DNA of 64,000 nt from assembly GCA_964023275.1 (NCBI GenBank), contig OZ029917.1, positions 28,782,005 through 28,846,004 of the forward strand, in the 5' to 3' direction. The translations under genes were made by a program, and so were the position numbers. The notes below the pieces were generated by a model. That model did not search any database, was not told the origin of the DNA, and saw nothing but the letters and a program-made list of their open reading frames with translations. Shown piece after piece: positions 33,277 through 43,070 of the stretch (the first letter of the stretch is position 1; every line of letters begins with the position of its first letter). The stretch is from Norana najaformis. Taxonomy: Eukaryota > Annelida > Clitellata > Crassiclitellata > Hormogastridae.

Positions 33277-35539
33277 ATAAGAGGCGCGCTCGTTAAACGA
33301 AGTTCTCGATCGGCAAGAGCATCATGCGCGCTCCTTCTGAGTGAGCTTATAGAAGTCGTTGTGAGGGAACCAGGTAACACCGGGAAATGGTCGTACCTCT
33401 GAGTACATCTGAGCAAGTTAATGTCGAAGCCATTTCTTCGTTTCCGGCAGATTCGGCAGCTGGTCCAGACGGTATCACTTCACAGCACCTCAGATTTGAC
33501 TTCGACTAGAGTCGATTATAGCCTCCTCCACCACCTCAATGACTTGGTCATCCTGATGTTGGAAGGGAGCCTACCGGGCGAGGTTAAGGAAGTTACCTAC
33601 GGGGCGAATCTAATGGCTTTGAAGAGAAAAGACGGAGGAATCAGGCCAACACGTGACGACGCCTGGCAGCTAAATGTGCGAACTCAACACTGTATTCAAA
33701 TTATCTCCACTGCTCGCCCCTATCCAGATTGGGGGTTGGCGGACCAGGAGGCGCCGAAGCAGCAGTCCATGCAACCCACCGCCGCAGGGCCACCTCGATG
33801 CCGACTGAAAGCGTTCTAGTCAAACTAGACTTAGCCAATTACTTCAGTAGTCTTCGTAGCGACTCTCTCTTGGAAGCGGTTGCAAGAGATATTTCCTGCA
33901 GAGCTCTACCGTTTCGCTCACGCTGCATATTCGTGCAGCACGACTTCAAGACATGGGTCAAACATTCTTCGATCAGAAGACGGTACCCAGCAAGGTGATC
34001 CGATGTGGACCCTGGAATTCTGTATCACAATACAGCCAACCCTATTACAACTGAAGTCTGCAGCAGCTGAGTTAAAGGCAGCGTTCTTAGGCGACCTGGC
34101 ACTAGGAGGCAATGTGAATATGGTGACCCAGGATGTGCAGCTGACCGCACAGGAATCGGCTAAGCTCGGTCTTCAACTCAATCTCGTCAAATGCAAGATT
34201 GTCTTCAAGACTGACGAAAATAAAGTCGACAATCTGGCATTCTTCGGTTTCAACCATACACCATTAGGAGAGGCAACACTATTGGGCACACCACTGATGC
34301 CGGGGCTAGCCGTTGACAAAGTGGTGAATGAGAAGGCAAATGATCTGGAACAAGCAGTGGGGAGGCTCGCCTTGCTTCACGCGCATGACGGCCTAGTGCT
34401 GTTTCGAAACGGTTTGAGCGTGCCAAAGCTGCTCTACACAATGTGCACAGCCATTTGCGCCGACTGCTTCAGTCTAGCCAGAATTGATTCTCTTTTAAGA
34501 AATGGATTACCAATTATCTTAAATGTTGAGCAGAAATGGCTTCAGGCGTCCCTTTCGGTGAAGAATGGTGACCCTGGGACTCGCTGTGCTTCTACGCTGG
34601 TACTTTCTGCCTTCTTGGCCTCTGGTGCGAGCACAAGCGAACTCCAAGCACACATACTGCCACCAGAATCAGCCGATACCTCAGACGAGCTATTGAATAC
34701 GGCGCTAACTGCGTGGATGGTCTTCACGATTGCAGAATCACCAAGAAGATCATTAGCTCATCGACAAAGCGAATGGGACAGTCGTTGGACAAGCAAGCTT
34801 GCACGAGTCTTCAAACAACCCATTAGACCCCGCTCGTTTCTTAGACTCAGGCACCACACTCTGGAGATTGGATGCTGGCTCCTCCAGTAACCGCACTGGG
34901 AATCCATCTTTCTAATGAGGTGATACGGATCGCACTGGAACGCGACTCGGAACCACACTGTGCAAGCCACATGTGTGTCATTGTGGCGAAAGAGTCGACA
35001 CCAGAGGACTTCACGGTCTGGTCTGCAGAAAGAGCGCTGGCAGACAACGACGCCATAAGATGCTTAATGACATTATCTGGACAGCGCTTGGCAGAGCGAA
35101 CATCCCGGCTCAGAAAGAACCGTTGGGCCTCACCAGGAAAGATGTCACGAATGGCGTGACTCTTATCCCATAGTCTCGCGGAAGGTGTCTCTCATGGGAT
35201 ATGACAGTTTCAGATACATTTGCGGAATCATATCTAGGATTTACATCAACCGGACCATTTGAAGCCGCAAACCGGGAAGCCTCAGCCGAAAGCGTAAAAT
35301 ACACCAATATAGCACAAATCCACGCATGCTCTTGTGACGGTCGCATAGAAGACCAGTGGCGCATAGAGTAAGGAAGGGTTGGATTTCGTGTCGGAATTAG
35401 GACGAAGGTTGACTAATGCAACCCACGATCCATAGGAGACCAGCTAGTTGCTCCAAAGACTCTCGGTAGCTGTCCAGCGTGGGAACGCCATCTGCTTTTC
35501 TGGAACCTTTTCATGTTAAACTGACAAGTGTCCATCTAG

Positions 35540-35540
<1 letters not shown>
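33277..35540 (+). pseudogene. RLE non-LTR retrotransposon, copy A
   Basis: 5'-truncated LINE with a restriction-like endonuclease. From 33425: SSFPADSAAGPDGITSQHL, then LMALKRKDGGIRPTRDDAWQ (RT fingers), VKLDLANYFSSLRSD (first palm motif, Asp kept), and TQQGDPMWTLEFCI. Where YLDD is expected it reads FLGD, so RT is dead. A long frame 33880-34890 covers palm, thumb and linker. The C-terminal zinc motif CHCGERVDTRGLHGLVC and RRH follow in another frame. The endonuclease RPD motif is deleted (TRKDVTNGV), while WDMTVSDTFA remains. The family type (R2/R4-like RLE) is inferred from this CCHC-RPD-WDVTVxD order. The 3' end runs straight into a TAA array at 35541. Confidence 0.85.
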
Positions 35541-35592
<52 letters not shown>

Positions 35593-35594
35593 CC
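35541..35594. repeat. TAA microsatellite
   Basis: AAT units between RLE-LINE copies A and B. Confidence 0.95.
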
Positions 35595-36030
35595 AGCCTT
35601 CCTGTTAAGGCTGGAGGATTGGGCATTCGTCGGGTGGCCTCGCTTGCGCTTCCTGCCTTTTTTGCTTCAGCTGCGAGCACCCACGCTCTCCAGTCCTCCA
35701 TGCTGGGCAATGTGCAGGTCAACTCTGACAGAGATTTGGAAGCTATGGTACAGCGATGGTGCACCGAAAGTCAAATGTTGCACCCAGACAGTAACCTTAC
35801 CCACAAACAGTCTTAATGGGACAAGCCACTTATTCAAAGAGATGTAGCCACACTAAACGCTTCATATACCGACGCCTACCAAAATGCACATTTGAAAGCA
35901 GTTTCTGCACCACACGCCGGCGACTGGCTCTTTGCCCTTCCAGTAACAACCTGCGGCTTGCGACTGGATGACGAGGTAGTAAGAATAGCCGTCGGCCTTC
36001 GTCTTGGAGGTAACATATGTGAGACGCAAA
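35595..36030 (+). pseudogene. RLE-LINE fragment, copy B
   Basis: Starts within the thumb/linker (GGLGIRRVASLALPAFFASA) and ends at GDWLFALPVTTCGLRLDDEV and VRIAVGLRLGGNICE, just before the zinc motif. It is flanked by TAA arrays on both sides, so the fragment is missing both ends. A frameshift lies near 35610. Confidence 0.8.
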
Positions 36031-36032
36031 AA

Positions 36033-36123
36033 TATATAATAATAATAATAGTAATAATAATAATAAATAATAATTATAAATAAATAATAATAATAAATAA
36101 TAATAATTATTATTATTATTCTA

Positions 36124-36163
<40 letters not shown>

Positions 36164-36235
36164 TAATTATTATAAGTATCATAATAAGTAATAATTATAT
36201 TATTATTATTATTATTATATTTATTATGAAATAAA
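36033..36235. repeat. Complex AAT/ATT microsatellite
   Basis: AAT units on the left pass into ATT units on the right, giving an imperfect inverted repeat that could fold into a hairpin. Confidence 0.95.
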
Positions 36236-36287
36236 TCTATTGTTACGTCACTTCAACTATGAAACAAATCTATTGTTGCTGGAGCAA

Positions 36288-36806
36288 CTAGAGCTGCTGT
36301 GGCGTCCAGGCTGGCACATTGGAAACAGGTCGACTAGCTGCACCTCCGAATCTCGTGATCTTGTCTGTAAGCGCCGTGGTGAAGAAGCAACCCTGAGTTA
36401 GCGGTCGCGTAAGTGTAGAGCGTTCTGTGTGCGTTTCTTCGATGGAGCGCAAGAACTTCCGGTGTGGATCGGACGAACATCCAGGACCACCAACTTCCTC
36501 CTCTTCATCGCCGTCGTCGTCTGCTTCGAAGGCGCCTGCGTCGTGGGCTTCACTGACCCGAGCGTCGATGTCTCCTCGACCTCGACCCGCCGGCTGACCT
36601 TCGACAGGCGGTGTGGCTCCTTGACCCAGAGGATCGGTTGGGGCCCGTCGGCTGGGTCTCGACGACCAGTTCCAGGTTCTCTCCTTTTCTTTAATCTTGG
36701 CTTCAGGCGCGCCCTTCTCTCCTTCTTTGATTTCAGCCGTCTTGTTCTTCGTTGTATTGTTGTCGATGAAGAATCGTCTCCCTCGAGAATTGCGACTTGA
36801 GTTCAT
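36288..36806 (-). CDS. Hypothetical ORF in the PDZ intron
   Basis: A 172-residue minus-strand frame, rich in basic residues at the start (NSRGRRFFIDNN), with a GEKGAPEAKIKEKERTW segment, an acidic run DDDGDEEEEV and a C-terminal PLTQGCFFTTALTDKITRFG stretch. It is less AT-rich than its surroundings. I do not recognise it. Its start lies at the boundary of the LINE 3' end at 36783, so it may be transposon-derived. The opposite strand is also open over part of this stretch. Confidence 0.3.
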   Translation of the reverse strand: MNSSRNSRGRRFFIDNNTTKNKTAEIKEGEKGAPEAKIKEKERTWNWSSRPSRRAPTDPLGQGATPPVEGQPAGRGRGDIDARVSEAHDAGAFEADDDGDEEEEVGGPGCSSDPHRKFLRSIEETHTERSTLTRPLTQGCFFTTALTDKITRFGGAASRPVSNVPAWTPQQL

Positions 36807-36945
36807 TTCTCTCGCCCTCAGTGTTCCGCAGGCGCCTGAAGAGTGTACTGTTTAACAGTGATTTTACTTTTTCGGCTCGGAAGCACCTCTGTTGGGTTTA
36901 TCCTCTAAGAGGCGCTTTATAAATCTCAAATTACAATTACAATTC
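36783..36945 (+). mobile_element. L2-like LINE 3' end
   Basis: Reads CTCAGTGTTCCGCAGGCGCC, CTGTTTAACAGTGATTTTAC, GAGGCGCTTTATAAATCTCA, then ACAATTACAATT. It is almost identical to the minus-strand copy at 6016-6195 and is strongly 5'-truncated. Confidence 0.85.
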
Positions 36946-36949
36946 CTCT

Positions 36950-37145
36950 TATGCCATGGTGACATTTGGCGAGTATTTGTAACACGTATCACGTTAACGG
37001 ATGCTCTTAGCGTGACAATGGGTAAAGTGTTAAGAAGTTTCGGGGGAGCTCAACGGGCATCTTAGCAGTATGAGAGCATCGTGTCTAGGGATGCTATCTA
37101 ATCTACAGTGTATCTATGGCCACAAATAATTAAATAATGCGTAGC
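36950..37145. other. Spacer without recognised feature
   Basis: No gene or repeat recognised. Confidence 0.3.
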
Positions 37146-37149
37146 TCTT

Positions 37150-37740
37150 TGTATTTATGCTCAATCAATGCCATCTACAGCAAAAATATGCGCCTCTTCG
37201 CACAGGGTCATGTCAGCCAGGTACCCAAGAATCAGAGAAGATGACAAGTTATTCAAAAACGGTTGGAGTGGGAGACAGAAGAACGGTGGGCCCAGGAAGT
37301 GTCCTTGCCGAGGGTGAAGCCGAAACAGGAGATTAAAACTGTAATTTTCAGATTGGATGGCTCTGTGTGAGCTAGTGGCAGAAAGGTGTTAGTTCCGTCA
37401 AGACAGCAGAGATCGAAGAGAACATGTGGTCCCTTAAAAGGCTATTAAAGGCAGTGGAGAAGTCAAGCTTACCCAGGACATACCGCTCCTTCATGTCACC
37501 AAGAAAGAACCTGGTTGCGTAAGCAGCTGTCTCGCATCCACCAAGCTTGCCAAACCCTACTTGTCTAGACAGGAAGTATGCAGTGACTCTGGAACAAAAA
37601 GCGTGACAACAAATGCGTTGACGCATTTTGAAGTTATCAGCCGATCTACGCCAGTCATATCTGTTGTATATTATAGCGCGCAGACCCCAGACGTCTTGCC
37701 ATCTCAAGAGGGCTCAGCGCATGATGGTATTGCTCGGAAG
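37150..37740 (-). pseudogene. RLE-LINE RT fragment, copy F
   Basis: Minus strand from 37707: VWGLRAIIYNRYDWRRSADN, then LSRQVGFGKLGGCETAAYAT and LGKLDFSTAFNSLLRDHM (first palm motif). After a frameshift the segment at about 37330-37170 gives LGPPFFCLPLQPFL, SSSLILGYLADMTLC. The catalytic pair YLDD has become YLAD. It ends near 37150; endonuclease absent. Confidence 0.8.
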
Positions 37741-37783
37741 GGTAGATGACGTTAGATAAGCAACGACGGAATTTTAATTAGTA

Positions 37784-37850
37784 TAATTTTTTTAGCCCGA
37801 GGTATTTATGATCCTTCGAGAAGTAAAAAATTATCCGGATGAAAAATTGT
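37784..37850 (-). mobile_element. RLE-LINE 3' tail
   Basis: Minus strand: CATCCGGATAATTTTTTACT, AAGGATCATAAATACCTCGG, GCTAAAAAAA. Same box order as the tails at 25437 and 52911. Confidence 0.75.
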
Positions 37851-37861
37851 ATTCTTCTTAT

Positions 37862-37990
37862 TATTATTATTAGTTTTAAAGTTATTTAATGATCCCTCTG
37901 GGTTACACAAATTAAGGGAGCGTCATTCGGGAAATGCTATTAATTTTTTCTGAGAAATAAAATTTCGTCAAGTTTTGACACAGAAAAAGG
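37862..37990 (-). mobile_element. RLE-LINE 3' tail between TAA arrays
   Basis: Minus strand: CAAAACTTGACGAAATTTTA, then CCCAGAGGGATCATTAAATA, ending in TAATAATAATAA. A long ATT array follows directly on its other side (38010 onward). Confidence 0.65.
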
Positions 37991-38007
37991 GCTGCGAAAG
38001 GCGACAG

Positions 38008-38049
<42 letters not shown>

Positions 38050-38054
38050 TGTTA

Positions 38055-38109
<55 letters not shown>

Positions 38110-38125
38110 CATCATCATCATCATC
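38008..38125. repeat. ATT/ATC microsatellite
   Basis: ATT array ending in ATC units at 38108-38125. Confidence 0.95.
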
Positions 38126-38867
38126 CTATATGTTCAAGTAGAGTTCCGGAGAGTTCCCACGCTGGACAGCCACTGAGAGTCTTTGAAGCAGGTAGCTGGT
38201 CTCCAGTGGATCGTGGGTTGCCATTGTCATCCTTCGTCCTAACTCCCGCACAAAATCCAATCCTTCCGTACTCCATGCGCCGCTGGTCTCCAGTGCGACC
38301 GCCACAAAAGAGTGGGTTTTGGCTATAGTGGCGTATTTTAGCCTTTTGGCTGAGACTGCCCGGTTTGCAGCTTCACTTGGTCCGGTTGAAGTAAAACCTA
38401 GATGTGACGCTGCAAATGTGTCAGAAACTGTCACATCCCATGTAAGACACCTTCCGCGAGACCACGGGATAAGAGTCACGCCATCCGGTCGTTTGCCATC
38501 TTCCCTGGTGAGTCCCAACGGTTCTTTCTGAGCAGGGATGTTCGCTCTGGTAAGCGCTCTCCATATAATGTCGTTGAGCATGTTATGGCGTTGTTGTCTG
38601 CCAGCACTCTTTCTGCAGACCAGACCGTGAAGTCCTCTGGCGTCGACCCTTTCGCCACAGTGACACAGATGTGGCTCGCACAGTGTGGTTCCCAGTCGCA
38701 TTCCAACCGCGGTCCGTATCACCTCATCCGAAAGACGGAGTCCCAATGCGGTTACTGGAGGAGCCAGCATCCAATCTCCAGAGTGTGGCGCTTGAGAGGC
38801 CAAGAGACGAGCGCGGTCTAGTGGGTTGTTCGCAGACTCATGTAAGCTCGCCGACGCCTTGCTTGTC

Positions 38868-38868
<1 letters not shown>
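38126..38868 (-). pseudogene. RLE-LINE endonuclease domain, copy C
   Basis: 5'-truncated copy with the best kept endonuclease, in one 225-residue frame (38803-38126): HSGDWMLAPPVTALGLRLSD, zinc motif CHCGERVDARGLHGLVC with RQQRHNMLND, then KRPDGVTLIPWSRGRCLTWD and VTVSDTFA, that is RPD followed by Asp in WDVTVSD. It then runs to LLQRLSVAVQRGN and a stop. The 5' end at 38868 and the 3' end at 38125 both abut TAA/ATT arrays. It is very similar to copy A, so both belong to one subfamily. No RT remains. Confidence 0.85.

Positions 38869-38925
<57 letters not shown>
38869..38925. repeat. ATT microsatellite
   Basis: Pure ATT run next to RLE-LINE copy C. Confidence 0.95.
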
Positions 38926-38926
<1 letters not shown>

Positions 38927-38996
38927 GACGACAGATATAAGGCCGACTAGAAGGACGAGGGTTCGAATTCGAAGGTACGATAGAATACTCGAAGAC

Positions 38997-38997
<1 letters not shown>

Positions 38998-39040
<43 letters not shown>

Positions 39041-39058
39041 ATTATTAAATATTAATGA
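38998..39058. repeat. ATT microsatellite
   Basis: ATT array left of the GC-rich block. Confidence 0.95.
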
Positions 39059-39099
39059 TTAGGTTAATAGTTATCGTTCGTTTCCTTTTTCTACGCTAT

Positions 39100-39369
39100 A
39101 GGGTGCGTGCTGGCGTTCGAAGTCACGTGATTCTTTCCTTCCGGTGCGTCATTAGCGAGCACCTGCCCGGAGGACGTTATCACGTGACTCGGCGACGTCA
39201 CGTGATGTCTTCCCATCAGGCCGAGCGGCTTCGGGCCGGCGACGACAGGTGGCGCTCTGATCGTTCCGTCGTGGCTCGTCATCATGACGTTGCGCTGCGG
39301 GTCGACGAGGGTCGTGACCCCGGCTCCGAGGTCACCGTTGGCCGGGCGCGCGTGACCGTTGGCCCGGGT
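39100..39369. other. GC-rich block between two ATT arrays
   Basis: About 270 bp of GC- and CpG-rich sequence in AT-rich surroundings. It has three CACGTG palindromes (39124, 39181, 39199), a GACGTCACGTG compound site, and paired GGTCACCGTTGG/CGTGACCGTTGG segments near its right end. Frames are open on both strands but no domain is recognised. It may be an inserted repeat or a regulatory segment; both are inference. Confidence 0.6.
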
Positions 39370-39371
39370 CA

Positions 39372-39432
<61 letters not shown>
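39370..39432. repeat. ATT microsatellite
   Basis: ATT array right of the GC-rich block. Confidence 0.95.
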
Positions 39433-39524
39433 TGAAACACTTTTGAAACAAATAGGCCTACATATTGTCACTTTCAATTTTACTGGGAACATCATATTTA
39501 TATGCTAATTATTATTATTATTTA

Positions 39525-39561
39525 TTTATTTTTTTACCCGAAGTATATATGATCCTTCAGA

Positions 39562-39562
<1 letters not shown>
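39525..39562 (-). mobile_element. RLE-LINE 3' tail (short)
   Basis: Minus strand: TCTGAAGGATCATATATACT then TCGGGTAAAAAAAT. It sits between ATT arrays. Confidence 0.6.
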
Positions 39563-39642
<80 letters not shown>

Positions 39643-39655
39643 GATGATGATGATG
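39563..39655. repeat. ATT/GAT microsatellite
   Basis: ATT array ending in GAT units. Confidence 0.95.
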
Positions 39656-39659
39656 AGTC

Positions 39660-39785
39660 ATCATAATCATCTCACCCCGATATAAATATGGTCCCTCAGG
39701 ATTAAAACAAACGGTTTCGAAGAATTTAAAATGTATGGTTTGGCTAAGCCTCGTCAAGTTCTGGCTTGAGATGAAGTTCTGCAGA
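39660..39785 (-). mobile_element. RLE-LINE 3' tail
   Basis: Minus strand: CCAGAACTTGACGAGGCTTA, TTTTAATCCTGAGGGACCAT, ATCGGGGTGAG, then ATC/AAT repeats. The GACGAGG...TTAGCC part corresponds to the end of the coding region in the copies ending at 54479 and near 57885. Confidence 0.65.
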
Positions 39786-39789
39786 ATAT

Positions 39790-40480
39790 GGTTGCCTTAA
39801 AGCGCTAGATCGCAACTGGTAGGCTCTGGATAGGCCTACTATGATATGTTTCTTTTGCTTCTCCAGATATTTCTGTTAGTGAGCGCTCAATCTATATGCA
39901 AAAGTTAGCACAGCGTTGTTAATAGGCCGTAAAATATAAAAAAGGCTAGCGGGAAAAATGATAGAGTAGTAGAAGCGAAGTGTAGGCTATTTCCATTTGT
40001 TTAACCCTATACAGGCGTGTGTGCACTGGAGTGCACTTTAAATGCCGCCAATTCTGCGGCCCCACCGGCCGAAGCAGAAATAACAGCCAAGTATGAAGCA
40101 GCCATCATGTTAGCCACAGTGACATCCCAATTCAAAGTCCAACCACTGCGTTATGGAATAAGCTTAAACCCGTCGGGTCTCTTGAGGTTAGTTCTGAATA
40201 GATCAAGTGGCTCTTTACCTGCAGGGAAACTAGCCGTGACCAAGGCTTCAACAGATAGGATCGTTTAAGAGGGCATATAGAGAAAAACGAACAGGACCAA
40301 TGCCACAAGAAAGGCCACGCGATCCATCCGCTGAAACAAGTGATCCACTCAACGACGCAGGCGTAGCGATCGAAGTAATGAGGTTCGGAATTCGACAAGT
40401 GACTACGGTGGGGTGTGATGGGCAGTTTTTTTTCAGAATACAAGTTTGGTCGGTAATTGTCGATTCAGTTTGAAAGGATT
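39790..40480. other. Region with an unrecognised frame
   Basis: A short + frame (40017-40268) with NAANSAAPPAEAEITAKYEA matches nothing I can name; it may be a decayed retroelement end. Confidence 0.25.
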
Positions 40481-40499
40481 GTTTTTTGCTTATACTGCA

Positions 40500-41420
40500 G
40501 GCATTATCGATGCTAAAAGATTACTTAAGTAAGTAAGATGAAACGATTGTCGACAGAAAAATGGACAGAAGTAAAGAAACTGGGCACTAAGCATCTTAAC
40601 AAGCCTTGATTAAGTATGGCTGGAAGGCTTAGCATATAAAGTTATGGAGCTGAGAGGTAATATTTGAAGCACTAGCGAACGAATGGGTGAAGAAAGAGGC
40701 ACAGGAAGCTGGTGCCATCGCCACATCAGATATAGAACCAGTGAAGAAACATTCTGCCCCACCAACCATTGAAGCAATGCTGCAAATAATGAAGACGGAA
40801 AGAAAAGAAAGCCAATAGCAGATGGAACTCAAAAAGGCAACAAATCTAATCTAAATAAACCTAAACAAATCTAAAAGTCTAAATCAACAGTTGGAGACAG
40901 AAAGGAAAAACCAGCCAAGAAAGGAAAGAAAGGCTGGGGCCCGCAATAGAGCTAGAGAGAACTAGGCAAACTGAATTGCAATTGTACAGACAACAACTTG
41001 AAACCTCGAAACAACAAAAGAAGCCCCAGATAAAGCGAAATTAGCCGAATTAGATACTCAAACACAACAAATTAATACACAGAAGCAGCAAACTAAGTTG
41101 GAGAGGCAAGAGCGAACGTACGTCGAGCGTCAAAAACATAAAACGAAAGAAATAGTAGAGCAAATGAGTCTGAATATGAAAGCGATGAATCTGAAAAAGA
41201 TGACGATAGAACAAGAGTTGCGGAGAAAGTAAACGGGAATTATAAAAAAGAAGTTGGAGCAGCGAATGAGGATAGCAACAGAAGAGAAAGCGCAGATGAA
41301 AGAGGAAAGGATAAGTAGACTGCAAGAGGAAGGAAGTCAAGCGAGAGAGAGTGAAGAAATTTGAAGGAGTCAACAATATCGAAAACGATGAAAACTGGGG
41401 ATTCAATAAAGCATGTTTGA
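40500..41420 (+). pseudogene. Coiled-coil relic
   Basis: Purine-rich + strand. Translation, with frameshifts, gives EALANEWVKKEAQEAGAIAT, then IEAMLQIMKTERKES and long Gln/Glu/Lys/Arg-rich helical stretches (DTQTQQINTQKQQTKLERQE, then RTYVERQKHKTKEIVEQM). An N-terminal QALIKYG-like phrase near 40605 matches the piece at 25092-25301. Similar relics: 7395-8165 and 52240-52740. Probably a retroelement ORF; function unknown. Confidence 0.5.
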
Positions 41421-41429
41421 AAAGTTTGT

Positions 41430-41990
41430 TCAATTACTAAGTCAGTAGCCTAATAAGGAAGTAAACAAAAATTACGAGAAATTGTACGACTTGATGGCCA
41501 CAAATCATTGCATCCAGGACCAATGGAGTGTGTTTTATATGGGAACAAATTCTTTTTCCTCTGATGCAGTTGCATATTTAGCGGATATCCATGTAAAAAT
41601 CGCTATGCTTCCGATATTCCACTTTAAACTGGTTATGTCAAATGTAAACGCAAACCAGTTACCAGAATAAATGGCAGGACTTTAAGAATAGACAGACAAC
41701 GTAAATGCCGAGCAAAAACTTTCTTGTTTTAGCGAAGAATCTAAAGTGAAGTTGAAAAGGAACAACTAAAACTTATTGGAGTTGAAATTGCAAGTCAGCC
41801 AAAACAATAAAATATAAACGTTCAAGCACTTGTGATTCTGGTTTGAAAATTCCGGTAAATAACGAAGAACTGGTACAAAATATGAAGTAAGGCAAAAAGA
41901 GGACAAAATAAGTTTGTAAGACCAGAAGTTGCTTGCTGTGATTCCTCTGTGATGTATTCCAGTTTGTTACAGTCGTAAATGTCGTTACTG
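41430..41990. other. Region without recognised gene
   Basis: A 62-residue + frame at 41482-41670 has no recognised motif. Confidence 0.25.
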
Positions 41991-41999
41991 GTGCAACAG

Positions 42000-42430
42000 T
42001 TGCAAATGAGTCCAAAGGTATTCTTCACATCATTATCAAACTCTTTGACACTGAGACAAACGCATGTTGGCTACAGGTTCCAGAAATTGTCTTGGCTGCA
42101 CTGTACCACTCATCCAACTTGAGGTCCTTTACATGCTGTTCACCTGAGGCTTTTGTAATCCTGAAGAAATGGATACTTTTAATGTTTTCATTTCCAAATC
42201 ATATAAAGCCTGTGGGTTTAAATCTGATCCTCGATGGCAGCTTGCAGACTAGCACATGTAGCCAGGTGCTTCACAGTTCACAGGGACTTTTCCCATGTGA
42301 TGTTGCAAAGAAGCACAATTCCGCATTGTAATCAAAGTCGGCTTATTGGTGGGTCAGATTAACAAAGTTCTTGTAGTGCTTGTACTGACCAGCACCTCCA
42401 TCAGAAAAGTAAACTACTTCATCAGTAAAT
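42000..42430 (-). pseudogene. Transposase-like relic, inverted middle part
   Basis: Minus strand from 42420: VYFSDGGAGQYKHYKNFVNL, then DFDYNAELCFFATSHGKSPC, then remnants down to VKDLKLDEWY. The YFSDGA.QYKN...FFATSHGK pattern is one I recall from an uncharacterised, repeat-like animal protein family. It lies head to head with the + strand part at 42490-43070. Confidence 0.55.
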
Positions 42431-42489
42431 CAAAAACAGCATATATTGGCAGACTCAAAGAAAATCTTGAATCCTAGCAGTGCATCTGG

Positions 42490-43070
42490 TGACTACAGAA
42501 AATTATTCATTTATTGTCCAAGATGTTGTGTAAGGACACCCCTGGGACAATTCACAGACCACTCTTCATCCATTTGTTGTATATTATAGCAACAGTGGTG
42601 AGGACATGAGCAGCATTAGTCTGTGTAATAAACAACTGTATGATTCATGCAATGTCACAGTGCACACCTTTCAGAAATTCATTTTGGAATATCTAAAGGC
42701 TAAACATCTTTCTGTGAAGAAAGTAATTTACTTTTCTGATGGATGTGACAGAAGAATCACTATGAGCAACTGAGGACAGACTGGATGCCACTACCTATCA
42801 ACAAGGGCAGTATGTGGCAGCAATATCTGACCAAACGTGGTACATTGGAGTGACAACAGACCGGTCAGGTGAAGGAAAACCTACACTCAACAAATTCATG
42901 ATAAGTACACAGAGGAGGGGAAGCTATCATCTGACTTGGTCAAGACATGATGACATGTGCTGGGTTCCATTCCATTCCAACATGCCCTTCATTTTGTGCC
43001 AGCACCTCAAATACACAGTAATAGTGCACGTCAGTACCAGCTGGACAATTAAGTATGGAAGACTGTAACA
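42490..43070 (+). pseudogene. Transposase-like relic, outer parts
   Basis: Plus strand: NYSFIVQDVV, then WDNSQTTLHPFVVYYSNSGE, FQKFILEYLKAKHL and KKVIYFSDG at about 42735. It then jumps to a C-terminal segment QYVAAISDQTWYIGVTTDRS and DDMCWVPFHSNMP. The piece that should follow YFSDG is found inverted at 42000-42430, which starts with its own YFSDG, so this is either an inversion with a short duplication or two head-to-head copies. Confidence 0.55.
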
